Shown here: positions 56,669-64,000 of the stretch, in pieces
Numbering within the stretch: position 1 is the stretch's first letter
Layout of the letters: each line of letters starts with the position of its first letter
Source: Meridianimarinicoccus roseus
GTDB taxonomy: Bacteria > Pseudomonadota > Alphaproteobacteria > Rhodobacterales > Rhodobacteraceae
Assembly: GCF_003172915.1 (NCBI RefSeq)
Contig: NZ_QGKU01000052.1
Location: 1-64,000 of the forward strand
Direction of reading: 5' to 3'
Length of the DNA: 64,000 nt
Position numbers and translations under genes: made by a program
The notes under the pieces: model-generated
The model's input: the letters and a program-made list of their open reading frames with translations, nothing else
The model's database searches: none
Told to the model about the DNA's origin: nothing

Positions 56669-57456
56669 CCCGTACACCTCTGCACGCGCGCGTTGCCGCG
56701 CTTGCGCTTTGGCTGGCCGCCCTGATTGCAGCACCCGCAACCGCAACCGCAGAGCGGATCGTGCTGGGCCTTTCGCAAGAAGAGGTTGCCATCACCGCCA
56801 CGTTCGACGGCTCGTCCTTGTTGATCTTCGGTGCGGTCAGCCGCGATGCGCCGATCCCTGACGCCTCCGAACTCGACGTCATCATCACTGTCACCGGCCC
56901 GCCCGCTCCCGTGGACGTGCGGCGCAAAGAACGCCGGTTCGGGATCTGGGTCAATGCCGACGCCGTGCATCTCACGCGCGCGCCCAGCTTTTACGCGGTG
57001 GCCAGCACCGGACCCGTCGCCGACATCCTGAGCGCGGTGGAAGACCTGCGCCACGGGATCACGCTGGACCAGATGGTGCGCACTGTCGGGGCCAGCGAAA
57101 CCGCCGCCGACGTAGAGAATTTCACCGAGGCGCTGGTGCGCATACGCGAACGGCAGGACCTCTACCAGATCCGCGAGGGCGCCGTCGCGCTTGACCAGCA
57201 AACGTTGTTCCGCACCGCGCTGGACTTGCCATCCAACCTTGTGGAAGGGCCATACGCCACGCGCATCTTTCTGCTGCGCGACCGGCAGGTGGTGGATTTC
57301 TTCGAGACCCGCATCGACGTGCGCAAGGTGGGGCTGGAACGCTGGCTCTACACGATGGCCCAGACCCAGCCGCTGATATATGGCCTGATGTCGCTGATCA
57401 TCGCCATCGCGGCCGGCTGGGGGGCCTCAGCCCTCTTCCGTGGCCTGCAGCGTTAG
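56665..57456 (+). CDS. TIGR02186-family membrane-anchored periplasmic protein
   Basis: 263 residues. Signal peptide (to about 30), a beta-rich periplasmic part starting VLGLSQEEVAITATFDG, and a C-terminal membrane helix LIYGLMSLIIAIAAGWG. This is the alphaproteobacterial family that follows TauE-type permeases. A partner role in sulfur transport is inferred from that linkage. Ends 30 bases inside the convergent helicase gene. Confidence 0.88.
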   Translation: MTRTPLHARVAALALWLAALIAAPATATAERIVLGLSQEEVAITATFDGSSLLIFGAVSRDAPIPDASELDVIITVTGPPAPVDVRRKERRFGIWVNADAVHLTRAPSFYAVASTGPVADILSAVEDLRHGITLDQMVRTVGASETAADVENFTEALVRIRERQDLYQIREGAVALDQQTLFRTALDLPSNLVEGPYATRIFLLRDRQVVDFFETRIDVRKVGLERWLYTMAQTQPLIYGLMSLIIAIAAGWGASALFRGLQR

Positions 57457-58983
57457 CGTCGGGTCCATTTCGCGGATCAGGTCCGGGGCGGGCGGCACGG
57501 TCAGATCGTCCGTGCCAAGCATCCCGGTCGGTTTGCCAAGCCGGTATCGGGTGACCCAGAACAGGCGTTCCTCGGCACGGGTGATGGCGACATAGGCCAG
57601 ACGCTTCCACAGCGGCAGGCCGGCCTCCGTCCGTCCGGCACGCGCGGCTGCGTAGAGATCGGGCGCGAAGACCTGCACCTGCGGCCATTGCGAGCCCTGC
57701 GCCTTGTGGATCGTGACCGCCGCCCCGTGCAGGAAGGCGGCGCCCATCCGAGCCGCCGAAGGGATGAAGGGCTCATCCTCGTCCGGATGTTCGATCTTGA
57801 TGATCGAAGCGGCCGAAACCTGCGGTTCAGGCGCGCCAAGGACATGCAGTCGCGAGAAGCCGGGCCGCCGCCCCGGCCCGAGATAGACCACCTGCGCGCC
57901 CTTTATCAGGCCACGCGCCTCCAGATCGAGCCGCTTCTTGCGGTGCTTCAATGGCAGCTCCAGCCCATCGCAGATCAGCGGCTCACCGGGCAGAAGGCCG
58001 TCGTCGGGGGCGCCATGCGCTGCGCGGAACGCCTGGATCAGCCTGATCCGCGTCGCGTTGCGCCACACCAGGACGGGGGACCGTGCCATCAGGTCCGCCT
58101 CCACGCGGCCGGCCAGCACGACACGGTCGTCGCGTCCAGCGGCATCCTCGACCATGCGCTCGAACGCCTCGAAGCCTACTGAGGGATCGCCCAATGCATG
58201 CGCGAGATCCAGGATCGGATTGTCCTGTTGCTGTCGGTGAATGCGCGACAGGGTCACGCGGCGGGCTTCGGGCAGGCCGTCGAAGACCATCTCGCCGGAC
58301 TGGCCGACGGGCGCCAGCTGCGCCGGGTCGCCGAAAAGCACGAGGGTCGGAAAGATTTCGGTCAGGTCGTCGAACTGCCGCTTGTCGAGCATCGAGCTTT
58401 CATCGACGAACCCGATGTCGAGCGGTTCGTCCCGGCGTTTCCAGCCGGTGATGAAGTCCGAACCGCGCAGCCCGGCCGAGGCCAGCGCCGCAGGCACGGA
58501 AGCGTGCTGCGCGTAGAAGGCGACAGCCCGGTCCAGCGCGGCATCCGTGAGCACCTCGGTCACCGGCCTGTCGCCCCTCCCCGCCAGCCATTCGGCGATC
58601 TTTTCATATTCGGGGTCATAGACCGGAGTATAGAGTACGCGGTGAATCGTGGTGGCGGGTACTCCGCGCATGCGCAGGACACTGGCGGCCTTGTTCGTCG
58701 GCGCGAGAATGGCAAGAGTCCGGCGGTCACGGCGGCGGCGGCCTTCATAGTCGCCCGACACGATCTCGACCCCTGCGGTCTTGAGCTGCTGGTAGACCTG
58801 CGACAGAAGCAGTGTCTTACCCGAACCAGCCTTGCCCAGCACCGCCAGGACTGCGCTCGACCCGCCGGGAGGCAAGAGGCTGCCGGTGTCAAGGTCAACC
58901 CCGGCCCCGGCCAGAAGCTCCGACAGGCGCGCGGCGGCCTGCTTTTGGTCGTCCGAAAGGGTCAGGGATGTGCTTTGCGCCAT
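57427..58983 (-). CDS. RecD-like ATP-dependent DNA helicase
   Basis: 518 residues, superfamily 1. Walker A GKAGSGKTLL near 50, LAPTNKAASVLR, Walker B FVDESSML near 185, GDPAQLAPVG (motif III), a C-terminal UvrD_C_2 domain with TIHKAQGSQWPQV and YVAITRAEERLFW. It lacks RecB/RecC partners, so a stand-alone RecD2-type or exonuclease-V-like helicase. Convergent with TIGR02186. Confidence 0.92.
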   Translation of the reverse strand: MAQSTSLTLSDDQKQAAARLSELLAGAGVDLDTGSLLPPGGSSAVLAVLGKAGSGKTLLLSQVYQQLKTAGVEIVSGDYEGRRRRDRRTLAILAPTNKAASVLRMRGVPATTIHRVLYTPVYDPEYEKIAEWLAGRGDRPVTEVLTDAALDRAVAFYAQHASVPAALASAGLRGSDFITGWKRRDEPLDIGFVDESSMLDKRQFDDLTEIFPTLVLFGDPAQLAPVGQSGEMVFDGLPEARRVTLSRIHRQQQDNPILDLAHALGDPSVGFEAFERMVEDAAGRDDRVVLAGRVEADLMARSPVLVWRNATRIRLIQAFRAAHGAPDDGLLPGEPLICDGLELPLKHRKKRLDLEARGLIKGAQVVYLGPGRRPGFSRLHVLGAPEPQVSAASIIKIEHPDEDEPFIPSAARMGAAFLHGAAVTIHKAQGSQWPQVQVFAPDLYAAARAGRTEAGLPLWKRLAYVAITRAEERLFWVTRYRLGKPTGMLGTDDLTVPPAPDLIREMDPTLTLQATEEG

Positions 58984-59023
58984 GCAACGACCCTATCCCC
59001 TGCCCTGCGCGGGTTCCAGAGCT

Positions 59024-59659
59024 TCAGGCGATCTGCGCCAGCCGCTGCGGGCGCTCCGCCATCGCGCGATGGAACCACAGCCGCGACAGCCCTCGCGGGA
59101 TCGAAGCCTTCTCGCACAGGGCGTGGGCGCGGGGCTCGGAAAAGGCCCAGAGCCCGGCACTGACCGCCTCGCGCCCTTCCCCGGAACTGCCCAGGATCAT
59201 CGGCGCCCAACCAAGGCGGCTGTAGATCCGGACCATGCGCGCGTCGAACACGCCGACGGAGAAACTTAGCCTGAACCCAAGCCCGAGCTCCGCGCCACCG
59301 AGCATCAGCGCTGCCGAAACGCGCGGCGCGGCATTGCGCGCAAGGCAGAATCGCGTGCACTCCATGATCTTGTCATTTTGCATCGGATAGCCTTCCAGCA
59401 GCGGCAGGAAGTGGTCGTTGATCATCGTCGGGCCGGTGGTCGGCAGGAACCGCATCGAGCCGCCGTGCTGGCCTGCCTCCGTCTCCCAGATCACATATAG
59501 CGTGCGAGGCCCGTCATACTGGTCCCGCTCCTCGCCGTTCTCGCTGACTGACACGTCCCACCCCAACCGGGTATGAAACTGGTCGGCGCGGTCGCGGAAC
59601 ATGGTGTCCCGCAGTTTTGGATGGTGGTCGAGCTGGCTTCCGTAGATGTAGCGTAGCAT
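59024..59659 (-). CDS. Acyl-homoserine-lactone synthase (LuxI family)
   Basis: Makes an AHL signal from SAM and an acyl carrier. 211 residues. Invariant family residues seen: RADQFHTRLGWDV (Arg, Phe, Trp) near 20-35, DQYDGPRTLYV with the Asp pair near 45, GSMRFLPTTGPTMI near 65-80, and the ECTRFC block near 100. The ATG at 59659 follows GGGGAACG. Located 90 bases downstream of luxR on the same strand. The acyl chain cannot be predicted. Confidence 0.92.
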   Translation of the reverse strand: MLRYIYGSQLDHHPKLRDTMFRDRADQFHTRLGWDVSVSENGEERDQYDGPRTLYVIWETEAGQHGGSMRFLPTTGPTMINDHFLPLLEGYPMQNDKIMECTRFCLARNAAPRVSAALMLGGAELGLGFRLSFSVGVFDARMVRIYSRLGWAPMILGSSGEGREAVSAGLWAFSEPRAHALCEKASIPRGLSRLWFHRAMAERPQRLAQIA

Positions 59660-59672
59660 GGCGTTCCCCGTT

Positions 59673-59689
59673 TTCCCGTCATGCGGGAA
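59673..59689 (-). repeat. Short inverted repeat in the luxI leader
   Basis: TTCCCG-TCATG-CGGGAA lies 14-30 bases before the luxI ATG. It is too short and misplaced for a lux box and would form a weak stem just upstream of the ribosome site. Confidence 0.35.
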
Positions 59690-59749
59690 CACTGGGGCCG
59701 ACTCGGTTAAACAATGGTCCGCCTGCCGCGCGGTAGCTTAACGAATTGT

Positions 59750-60463
59750 TCAGATGACGATGAGACCGTGAGCAATGGCTTTCGCCACGGCATGCGTCGT
59801 GTTCTGGGCAGCCAGCTTGAACCTGGCCGACTCGATATAGACACGCAGGGTATGCTCCGAAATGCACAGGCAGTCGGCGGCCTGCGCGCGGGAATATCCC
59901 ATTGCCAGCAGCCTCAGCGTATCGACCTCGCGCGGGGACAGGCTGGCCGATTTCTGAACATCAGTCCCGTTGTCCAACTCCAGTGCCTTCTGGTTGATGA
60001 AGTGGGCCACGAGGATTAGGTCACCCACATTGCTGCGCGAATAGCTTTCCCAGACGCTGTCGGTGGCACGGCTGCAGGCGGTAAAAAGCGCGAACTGCCC
60101 GTTCGGCCCGCGGATCGGCACGGAAAGCCCCTGGTTGCCCACCCCGGCATCGGCCGCCTCGCCCATGAAGTTGCGCGCACGGGGGCTGGACCAGTCTAGC
60201 CGCTTCCAGTCCACCGGGTGAAAACGCTGGTAGCAGCCCTGCACAACCGGGTCGATGCGCGCATAATCCTGTTCAATATAGCGTTCCACCCAACTCGGAT
60301 CATAGGTCAGCGCTGCGTATTGCTCGCCCGCCCGGTTGACCGAGTGATAGATGACGTGATCGACGTCATAAAGATCCCGCAGCTTGACGATGATCCCTTG
60401 CAGGTCGCTATGGGTTTTCGCCGCCTCCAGCCCAGTGATGAGCGCTTCCAGCTTGTCTTTCAT
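59750..60463 (-). CDS. LuxR-family AHL-responsive transcriptional regulator
   Basis: 237 residues. N-terminal autoinducer-binding domain with YHSVN, TYDPSWVERYIEQDYARIDPVV (Trp and Asp ligand residues) and SVPIRGPNGQFALF; C-terminal HTH LSPREVDTLRLLAMGYSRAQAA near 175-196 with ISEHTLRVYIESARFKL. The ATG at 60463 lies inside a small ORF that precedes it in another frame. Adjacent luxI makes a complete quorum-sensing pair. Confidence 0.93.
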   Translation of the reverse strand: MKDKLEALITGLEAAKTHSDLQGIIVKLRDLYDVDHVIYHSVNRAGEQYAALTYDPSWVERYIEQDYARIDPVVQGCYQRFHPVDWKRLDWSSPRARNFMGEAADAGVGNQGLSVPIRGPNGQFALFTACSRATDSVWESYSRSNVGDLILVAHFINQKALELDNGTDVQKSASLSPREVDTLRLLAMGYSRAQAADCLCISEHTLRVYIESARFKLAAQNTTHAVAKAIAHGLIVI

Positions 60464-60623
60464 GACCGTTCTTCTTCCCAGCCCTGCAAGATGCGACACG
60501 GTGAATGTCCGCTGCCGCCACGAGAATCGTGTCATCCAGTTGCTCGGCCAGCGCGCTGTAGGCGTTCTGCCGTGCAAAGGTCCTCAAATCCGCCAGAACA
60601 TCCAGAACCCAGTCTTGTTGCAT
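60408..60623 (-). CDS. Small protein upstream of and overlapping luxR
   Basis: 71 residues: MQQDWVLDVLADLRTFARQN and LAEQLDDTILVAAADI form two amphipathic helices; the rest is polar and its last 56 bases overlap the luxR start in another frame. GGAGG is eight bases before the ATG, stronger than the luxR site, so luxR may be translated by coupling. I recall similar MQQDW...LAEQLDD small proteins beside luxR in Rhodobacteraceae. Function unknown. Confidence 0.65.
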   Translation of the reverse strand: MQQDWVLDVLADLRTFARQNAYSALAEQLDDTILVAAADIHRVASCRAGKKNGHERQAGSAHHWAGGGENP

Positions 60624-60764
60624 GACGGTGCCTCCAACCGATTAAGAATTTGTTAACCTACAGTAACACACACCTCAGGTTGCATATACTCACAGCAATC
60701 ACCTTCCCCAGAATAGTGAGTGTACGCCCTGCAACTATTTGAATACTCTTGAATCCGGCACGTC

Positions 60765-60802
60765 AAAAGGAAAACGGCCGCCCGGAACTTCCAGACGGCC
60801 GT
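60765..60802 (-). terminator. Rho-independent terminator of ccr
   Basis: On the minus strand, ACGGCCG ... CGGCCGT form a 7-bp stem with a 15-base loop, followed directly by TTTTCCTTTTG. It begins 32 bases after the ccr stop. Stem plus T-run fit an intrinsic terminator. Confidence 0.7.
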
Positions 60803-60833
60803 CAACTTGGAATTGATCGCTCGCTCGGCGCCG

Positions 60834-62126
60834 TCAGGCTCGGATGCTCGCCTCCAGAGTGTCCTCGAACGTGCGCAGCCCGGTCCGGGTCGCCTGCACC
60901 AGCACAGCCATGTTGCCCGGCTTGTGCTCGTTGCGAAGCATCTTCATGTGCGCTTCGGGAATATCAGCCCAAGGAAAGACCTCGGACATACAAGGATCGA
61001 TACGGCGTTCGATCACCAGCTTGTTCGCCGCGGCCGCCTGCTTGAGATGGGCGAAGTGACTGCCCTGCAGACGCTTCTGGTGCATCCACATGTAGCGTAC
61101 GTCGAAGGTGCAGTTGAACCCGGTGGTCCCGGCGCAGATCACAACGATGCCGCCCTTCTTGCACACGAAAGTCGACACCGGAAAGGTCGATTCGCCAGGG
61201 TGCTCGAACACCATGTCGACGTTGTTGCCCTTGCCGGTGATGTCCCAGATCGCCTTGCCGAAGCGGCGCGCCTCCTTGAACCACTCAGCGTATTCCGGGC
61301 TGCCGATTGGCGGCAGTTGGCCCCAGCACTTGAAATCCTTGCGGTTGATGACGCCTTTTGCGCCCAGCCCCATGACGAAGTCGCGCTTGTCCTCGTCCGA
61401 GATCACGGCGATGGCGTTGGCGCCCGCCGTATTGGCCAGCTGGATGGCAAAGGAACCAAGCCCGCCCGAGGCCCCCCAGACCAGCACGTTCTGGCCGGGC
61501 TTCAGCTCATGCGGGTGGTGACCGAACAGCATCCGGTAAGTGGTGGCCAGCGTCAGCGTGTAGCAGGCCGACTCTTCCCAGGTCAGGTGGCGCGGGCGCG
61601 GCATCAGCTGTTGCGCCTGCACGCGGGTGAACTGGGCGAAAGACCCGTCCGGCGTCTCGTAGCCCCAGATCCGCTGCGAGGTCGAGAACATCGGGTCCCC
61701 GCCGTTGCATTCCTCGTCGTCGCCGTCATCCTGGTTGCAGTGGATTACGACCTCGTCGCCGACCTTCCAGCGGTTCACCTTGTCACCCACGGCCCAGACG
61801 ATGCCCGAGGCATCCGACCCTGCGATGTGATACGGTTCGCCATGCCCGTCGAACGGCGAGATCGGCACACCGAGACCGGCCCAGACACCGTTGTAGTTCA
61901 CGCCCGCGGCCATCACGAGCACCAGCACCTCGTGGCTGTCCAGCTTGGGCGTCTCCACCACTTCCTGCTGAAACGACTTGTCGGGCTCGCCATGGCGTTC
62001 GCGCCGGATGGCCCAAGCATACATCTTGGGCGGCACGTAACCGAGCGGCGGAAGTTCTCCGACCTCGTACAGGTCTTTCTCAGGAGCGTCGTAGTCCGCA
62101 ATCGCCGGTTCTTTGTCGAGTGCCAT
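60834..62126 (-). CDS. ccr: Crotonyl-CoA carboxylase/reductase
   Basis: Key enzyme of the ethylmalonyl-CoA pathway: reductively carboxylates crotonyl-CoA to ethylmalonyl-CoA with NADPH and CO2. 430 residues of the MDR (zinc-less alcohol dehydrogenase) fold. Seen: GYVPPKMYAWAIRRERHGEP at the N-terminus, GVNYNGVWAGLG, HIAGSDASGIVWAVG, the NADPH loop WGASGGLGSFAIQLAN near 220 and the C-terminal VFEHPGESTFPVSTF, all diagnostic for Ccr. AAAGGAGG is six bases before the ATG. Divergent from ecm. Confidence 0.97.
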   Translation of the reverse strand: MALDKEPAIADYDAPEKDLYEVGELPPLGYVPPKMYAWAIRRERHGEPDKSFQQEVVETPKLDSHEVLVLVMAAGVNYNGVWAGLGVPISPFDGHGEPYHIAGSDASGIVWAVGDKVNRWKVGDEVVIHCNQDDGDDEECNGGDPMFSTSQRIWGYETPDGSFAQFTRVQAQQLMPRPRHLTWEESACYTLTLATTYRMLFGHHPHELKPGQNVLVWGASGGLGSFAIQLANTAGANAIAVISDEDKRDFVMGLGAKGVINRKDFKCWGQLPPIGSPEYAEWFKEARRFGKAIWDITGKGNNVDMVFEHPGESTFPVSTFVCKKGGIVVICAGTTGFNCTFDVRYMWMHQKRLQGSHFAHLKQAAAANKLVIERRIDPCMSEVFPWADIPEAHMKMLRNEHKPGNMAVLVQATRTGLRTFEDTLEASIRA

Positions 62127-62189
62127 GGAAGCCTCCTTTGTGGCCGATAATGCCGCATCGCAGAATCGTGGATGGGTCTCAGGGCGGAA

Positions 62190-62210
62190 TAAGTTGGTTT
62201 GCGCAACTTA
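62190..62210. repeat. Dyad in the ccr leader region
   Basis: TAAGTTG-GTTTGCG-CAACTTA: perfect 7-base arms, containing TTGCGCAA (62199-62206) across its right part. Lies 64-84 bases upstream of the ccr ATG, where an activator or repressor would act. Confidence 0.55.
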
Positions 62211-62421
62211 GCAACATCAAATGGCCCTTTGGTGAAACTTTATGTCTCGCACACCGCAGTTTTCTTGCCGCACCTGCGTCCCGGGCCGCGGGCCCTCAAG
62301 GCAGCGAAGCCTTTTGAAACAAGGGCGCAGCGGCAAGATCCGCCGATATGCGTCAGCGCGGCGCTTGCAAAGCCCGGGTTTTTGCGGAGCATCGCAACCG
62401 GACCCGCCGCGTTGCAGCGAA

Positions 62422-62451
62422 TTGACAGGGACAGTTTGTTTCAAGTAAGGC
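62422..62451 (+). promoter_or_regulatory. Candidate ecm promoter
   Basis: TTGACA at 62422-62427 is a consensus -35; the best -10 is TAAGGC at 62446-62451 with 18-base spacing, which is weak. Activator dependence would fit. Leader about 42 bases before the ecm ATG. Confidence 0.4.
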
Positions 62452-62498
62452 CGTCGCAACGCAAATATATTACCGGCATCCCAACCGCGAGGCGCCCG

Positions 62499-64000
62499 AT
62501 GAGTGACGTGCAAAAAGATCGACCCTGGCTGTTCCGCACCTACGCGGGCCATTCCACCGCGAAAGCCTCCAACGCGCTCTATCGCGGCAACCTCGCCAAG
62601 GGTCAGACCGGCTTGTCCGTCGCCTTCGACCTGCCCACGCAGACGGGCTATGACAGCGATCACCAATTGGCGCGCGGCGAGGTCGGCAAGGTCGGGGTGC
62701 CGATCAGCCATCTGGGCGACATGCGCACATTGTTCGACGACATCCCGCTTGAGCAGATGAACACATCGATGACCATCAACGCGACGGCGCCCTGGCTGCT
62801 TTCGCTCTACATCGCGGTAGCCGAGGAACAGGGCGCCGATGTGACCAAGCTGCAGGGCACGGTGCAGAACGACATCATCAAGGAATACCTGTCGCGAGGG
62901 ACCTATATCTGCCCGCCCAAACCCTCGCTGCGGCTGATCACCGACGTTGCGGCCTTCTGCTATACCAGCGTGCCCAAATGGAACCCGATGAACGTGTGTT
63001 CCTACCATCTTCAGGAGGCCGGGGCGACGCCGGAACAGGAATTGGCCTTCGCGCTCGCCACCGCCTGCGCCGTGCTGGACGACCTGAAGGGCAAGGTGCC
63101 GGAAGAGGATTTCCCGATCCTGGTGGGGCGGATCAGCTTCTTCGTGAACGCGGGCATCCGCTTCATCACAGAGATGTGCAAGATGCGCGCGTTCGTGGAT
63201 CTGTGGGACGAGATCTGCCGCGACCGTTACGGCGTCGAGAACGAGAAGTTCCGCCGCTTCCGGTATGGCGTGCAGGTCAATAGCCTCGGGCTGACCGAAC
63301 AGCAGCCCGAAAACAACGTCTACCGCATCCTGATCGAAATGCTGGCCGTCACCCTGTCCAAGAAGGCCCGCGCCCGCGCCGTGCAACTGCCAGCCTGGAA
63401 CGAGGCGCTCGGTCTGCCCCGCCCCTGGGACCAGCAATGGTCGCTGCGAATGCAGCAAATCATGGCCTACGAAACCGACCTTCTGGAATACGACGACCTG
63501 TTCGACGGCAACCCCGCCATCGACCGCAAGGTTGCCGAGCTGAAGGAGGTCGCGCGCGCCGAACTTGCCAATCTCGACAGCATGGGCGGGGCCGTGGCCG
63601 CGATCGAATACATGAAAAGCCGCCTCGTCGACAGCAACGCCGACCGCGTGAACGGGATCGAAAAGGGCAGTACCGTGGTCGTCGGCGTAAACAAGTATGT
63701 GGAATGCGAACCCTCGCCGCTGATGGATGAAGACGGCGGCATAATGACTGTCGATCCGGCGGTGGAGGCGGACCAGATCGCCCGCCTGAACGCGTGGCGC
63801 GACGGGCGCGACGCGGGTGCGGTCAAGGCCGCGCTGGCGGGTCTGCGCGCCGCGGCGCAGGACGGCACAAACATCATGGGGCCATCCATCACGGCCGCGA
63901 AGGCGGGCGTCACCACCGGTGAATGGGCCGAAACCATGCGCCAGGTCTTCGGCCAGTATCGCGGGCCGACCGGCGTCAGCCGCGCCGTCAGCAACAAGAC
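62499..64000 (+). CDS. ecm: Ethylmalonyl-CoA mutase (partial, continues past window)
   Basis: B12-dependent mutase converting ethylmalonyl-CoA to methylsuccinyl-CoA, next to its partner ccr in the ethylmalonyl-CoA pathway. The first 500 codons are present, the C-terminal B12-binding domain being beyond the right edge. N-terminal RPWLFRTYAGHSTAKASN and GLSVAFDLPTQTGYDSDH form the CoA/substrate barrel start of the methylmalonyl-CoA mutase family; GTVQNDIIKEYLSRGTYICPP and QQPENNVYRILIEMLAV are typical of the family. A cobalamin dependence fits the cobU gene in this window. GAGG is about eight bases before the ATG. Confidence 0.95.
   Translation, partial: MSDVQKDRPWLFRTYAGHSTAKASNALYRGNLAKGQTGLSVAFDLPTQTGYDSDHQLARGEVGKVGVPISHLGDMRTLFDDIPLEQMNTSMTINATAPWLLSLYIAVAEEQGADVTKLQGTVQNDIIKEYLSRGTYICPPKPSLRLITDVAAFCYTSVPKWNPMNVCSYHLQEAGATPEQELAFALATACAVLDDLKGKVPEEDFPILVGRISFFVNAGIRFITEMCKMRAFVDLWDEICRDRYGVENEKFRRFRYGVQVNSLGLTEQQPENNVYRILIEMLAVTLSKKARARAVQLPAWNEALGLPRPWDQQWSLRMQQIMAYETDLLEYDDLFDGNPAIDRKVAELKEVARAELANLDSMGGAVAAIEYMKSRLVDSNADRVNGIEKGSTVVVGVNKYVECEPSPLMDEDGGIMTVDPAVEADQIARLNAWRDGRDAGAVKAALAGLRAAAQDGTNIMGPSITAAKAGVTTGEWAETMRQVFGQYRGPTGVSRAVSNK

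Larger units (their letters stand above)
62127..62498. promoter_or_regulatory. Divergent ccr-ecm control region
   Basis: 372 bases with no gene. It holds a dyad at 62190-62210, several TTGC/GCAA half-sites (about 62199, 62211, 62365, 62382, 62393, 62412 and 62456), and an ecm-facing promoter candidate. Short-chain fatty-acyl-CoA regulators of the RamB/PccR type bind TTTGCAAA-like motifs, so this region is a candidate target. That is inference. Confidence 0.5.

Noticed and set aside
1-64000. CRISPR arrays, rRNA operons, prophage or integron elements
   Set aside because: No regularly spaced repeats, no rRNA-like sequence and no phage or integrase genes were seen on reading both strands.

Overview
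The window is high-GC, densely packed chromosomal DNA that reads as an alphaproteobacterium of the Rhodobacterales/Rhodobacteraceae. The evidence is the gene set: the ethylmalonyl-CoA pathway pair ccr/ecm, a LuxI/LuxR pair with a small upstream ORF, VPLPA-CTERM surface proteins, a short RpoH sigma factor, xanthine dehydrogenase xdhABC, and the alphaproteobacterial TauE/TIGR02186 pair. No rRNA, tRNA, CRISPR or prophage was seen. The only mobile DNA is a partial IS110-family element at the left edge.

Layout. 1-2.2 kb is an accessory scar: the 5' part of an IS110-family transposase and its non-coding flank, an SDR oxidoreductase, an N-terminally truncated NmrA-like gene and nested inverted repeats, all next to dnaE (2.2-5.7 kb). 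6.0-16.3 kb is one co-directional block: xdhA-xdhB-xdhC, then a BMP-family ABC importer (ATPase, two permeases), a voltage-gated K+ channel gene and the periplasmic binding protein. It looks like a purine uptake and oxidation unit and is closed by a perfect palindrome. 16.4-19.0 kb holds a CBS protein, an AhpD-like protein and two VPLPA-CTERM proteins, one broken by a single in-frame amber codon and preceded by a hairpin that would bury its Shine-Dalgarno sequence. 19.1-28.4 kb is metabolic and envelope genes: a sarcosine/dimethylglycine dehydrogenase-type enzyme, panC-panB, a short asparaginase coupled to an unknown membrane protein, a 2-hydroxyacid dehydrogenase, an SH3 protein and a CDF transporter.

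28.5-35.0 kb (minus strand) runs rpoH, a ChaN-like protein, coaBC, dut, a membrane-anchored ThiF/MoeB protein and an M3 peptidase; a candidate RpoE-type promoter precedes rpoH. 35.1-46.9 kb is core: cobU, a histidine phosphatase, comM, gshB, yraN, rsmI, an LpoA-like lipoprotein, glnD, murJ, a 45-residue basic protein and a rhomboid-fold protein without its catalytic residues. 46.9-50.8 kb carries trpS, a VOC protein, a UspA-like protein, a NifU-type Fe-S protein behind a candidate Irr box, tsaB and rimI. 51.0-55.6 kb is a second complete BMP-family importer in a different gene order. 55.7-60.6 kb has tauE/TIGR02186, a RecD-like helicase and the luxI/luxR locus. 60.8-64 kb is the divergent ccr/ecm pair; ecm runs off the right edge.

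Many genes are joined by 1- or 4-base stop/start overlaps (ATGA or TGATG), so translational coupling is the rule here. I found no clear novel defence or mobile system. The most unusual items are the K+ channel inside the purine operon, the amber-interrupted VPLPA-CTERM gene with its sequestered ribosome site, the small ORF overlapping luxR, the catalytically dead rhomboid, and the possible bridge-RNA flank of the IS110 remnant.
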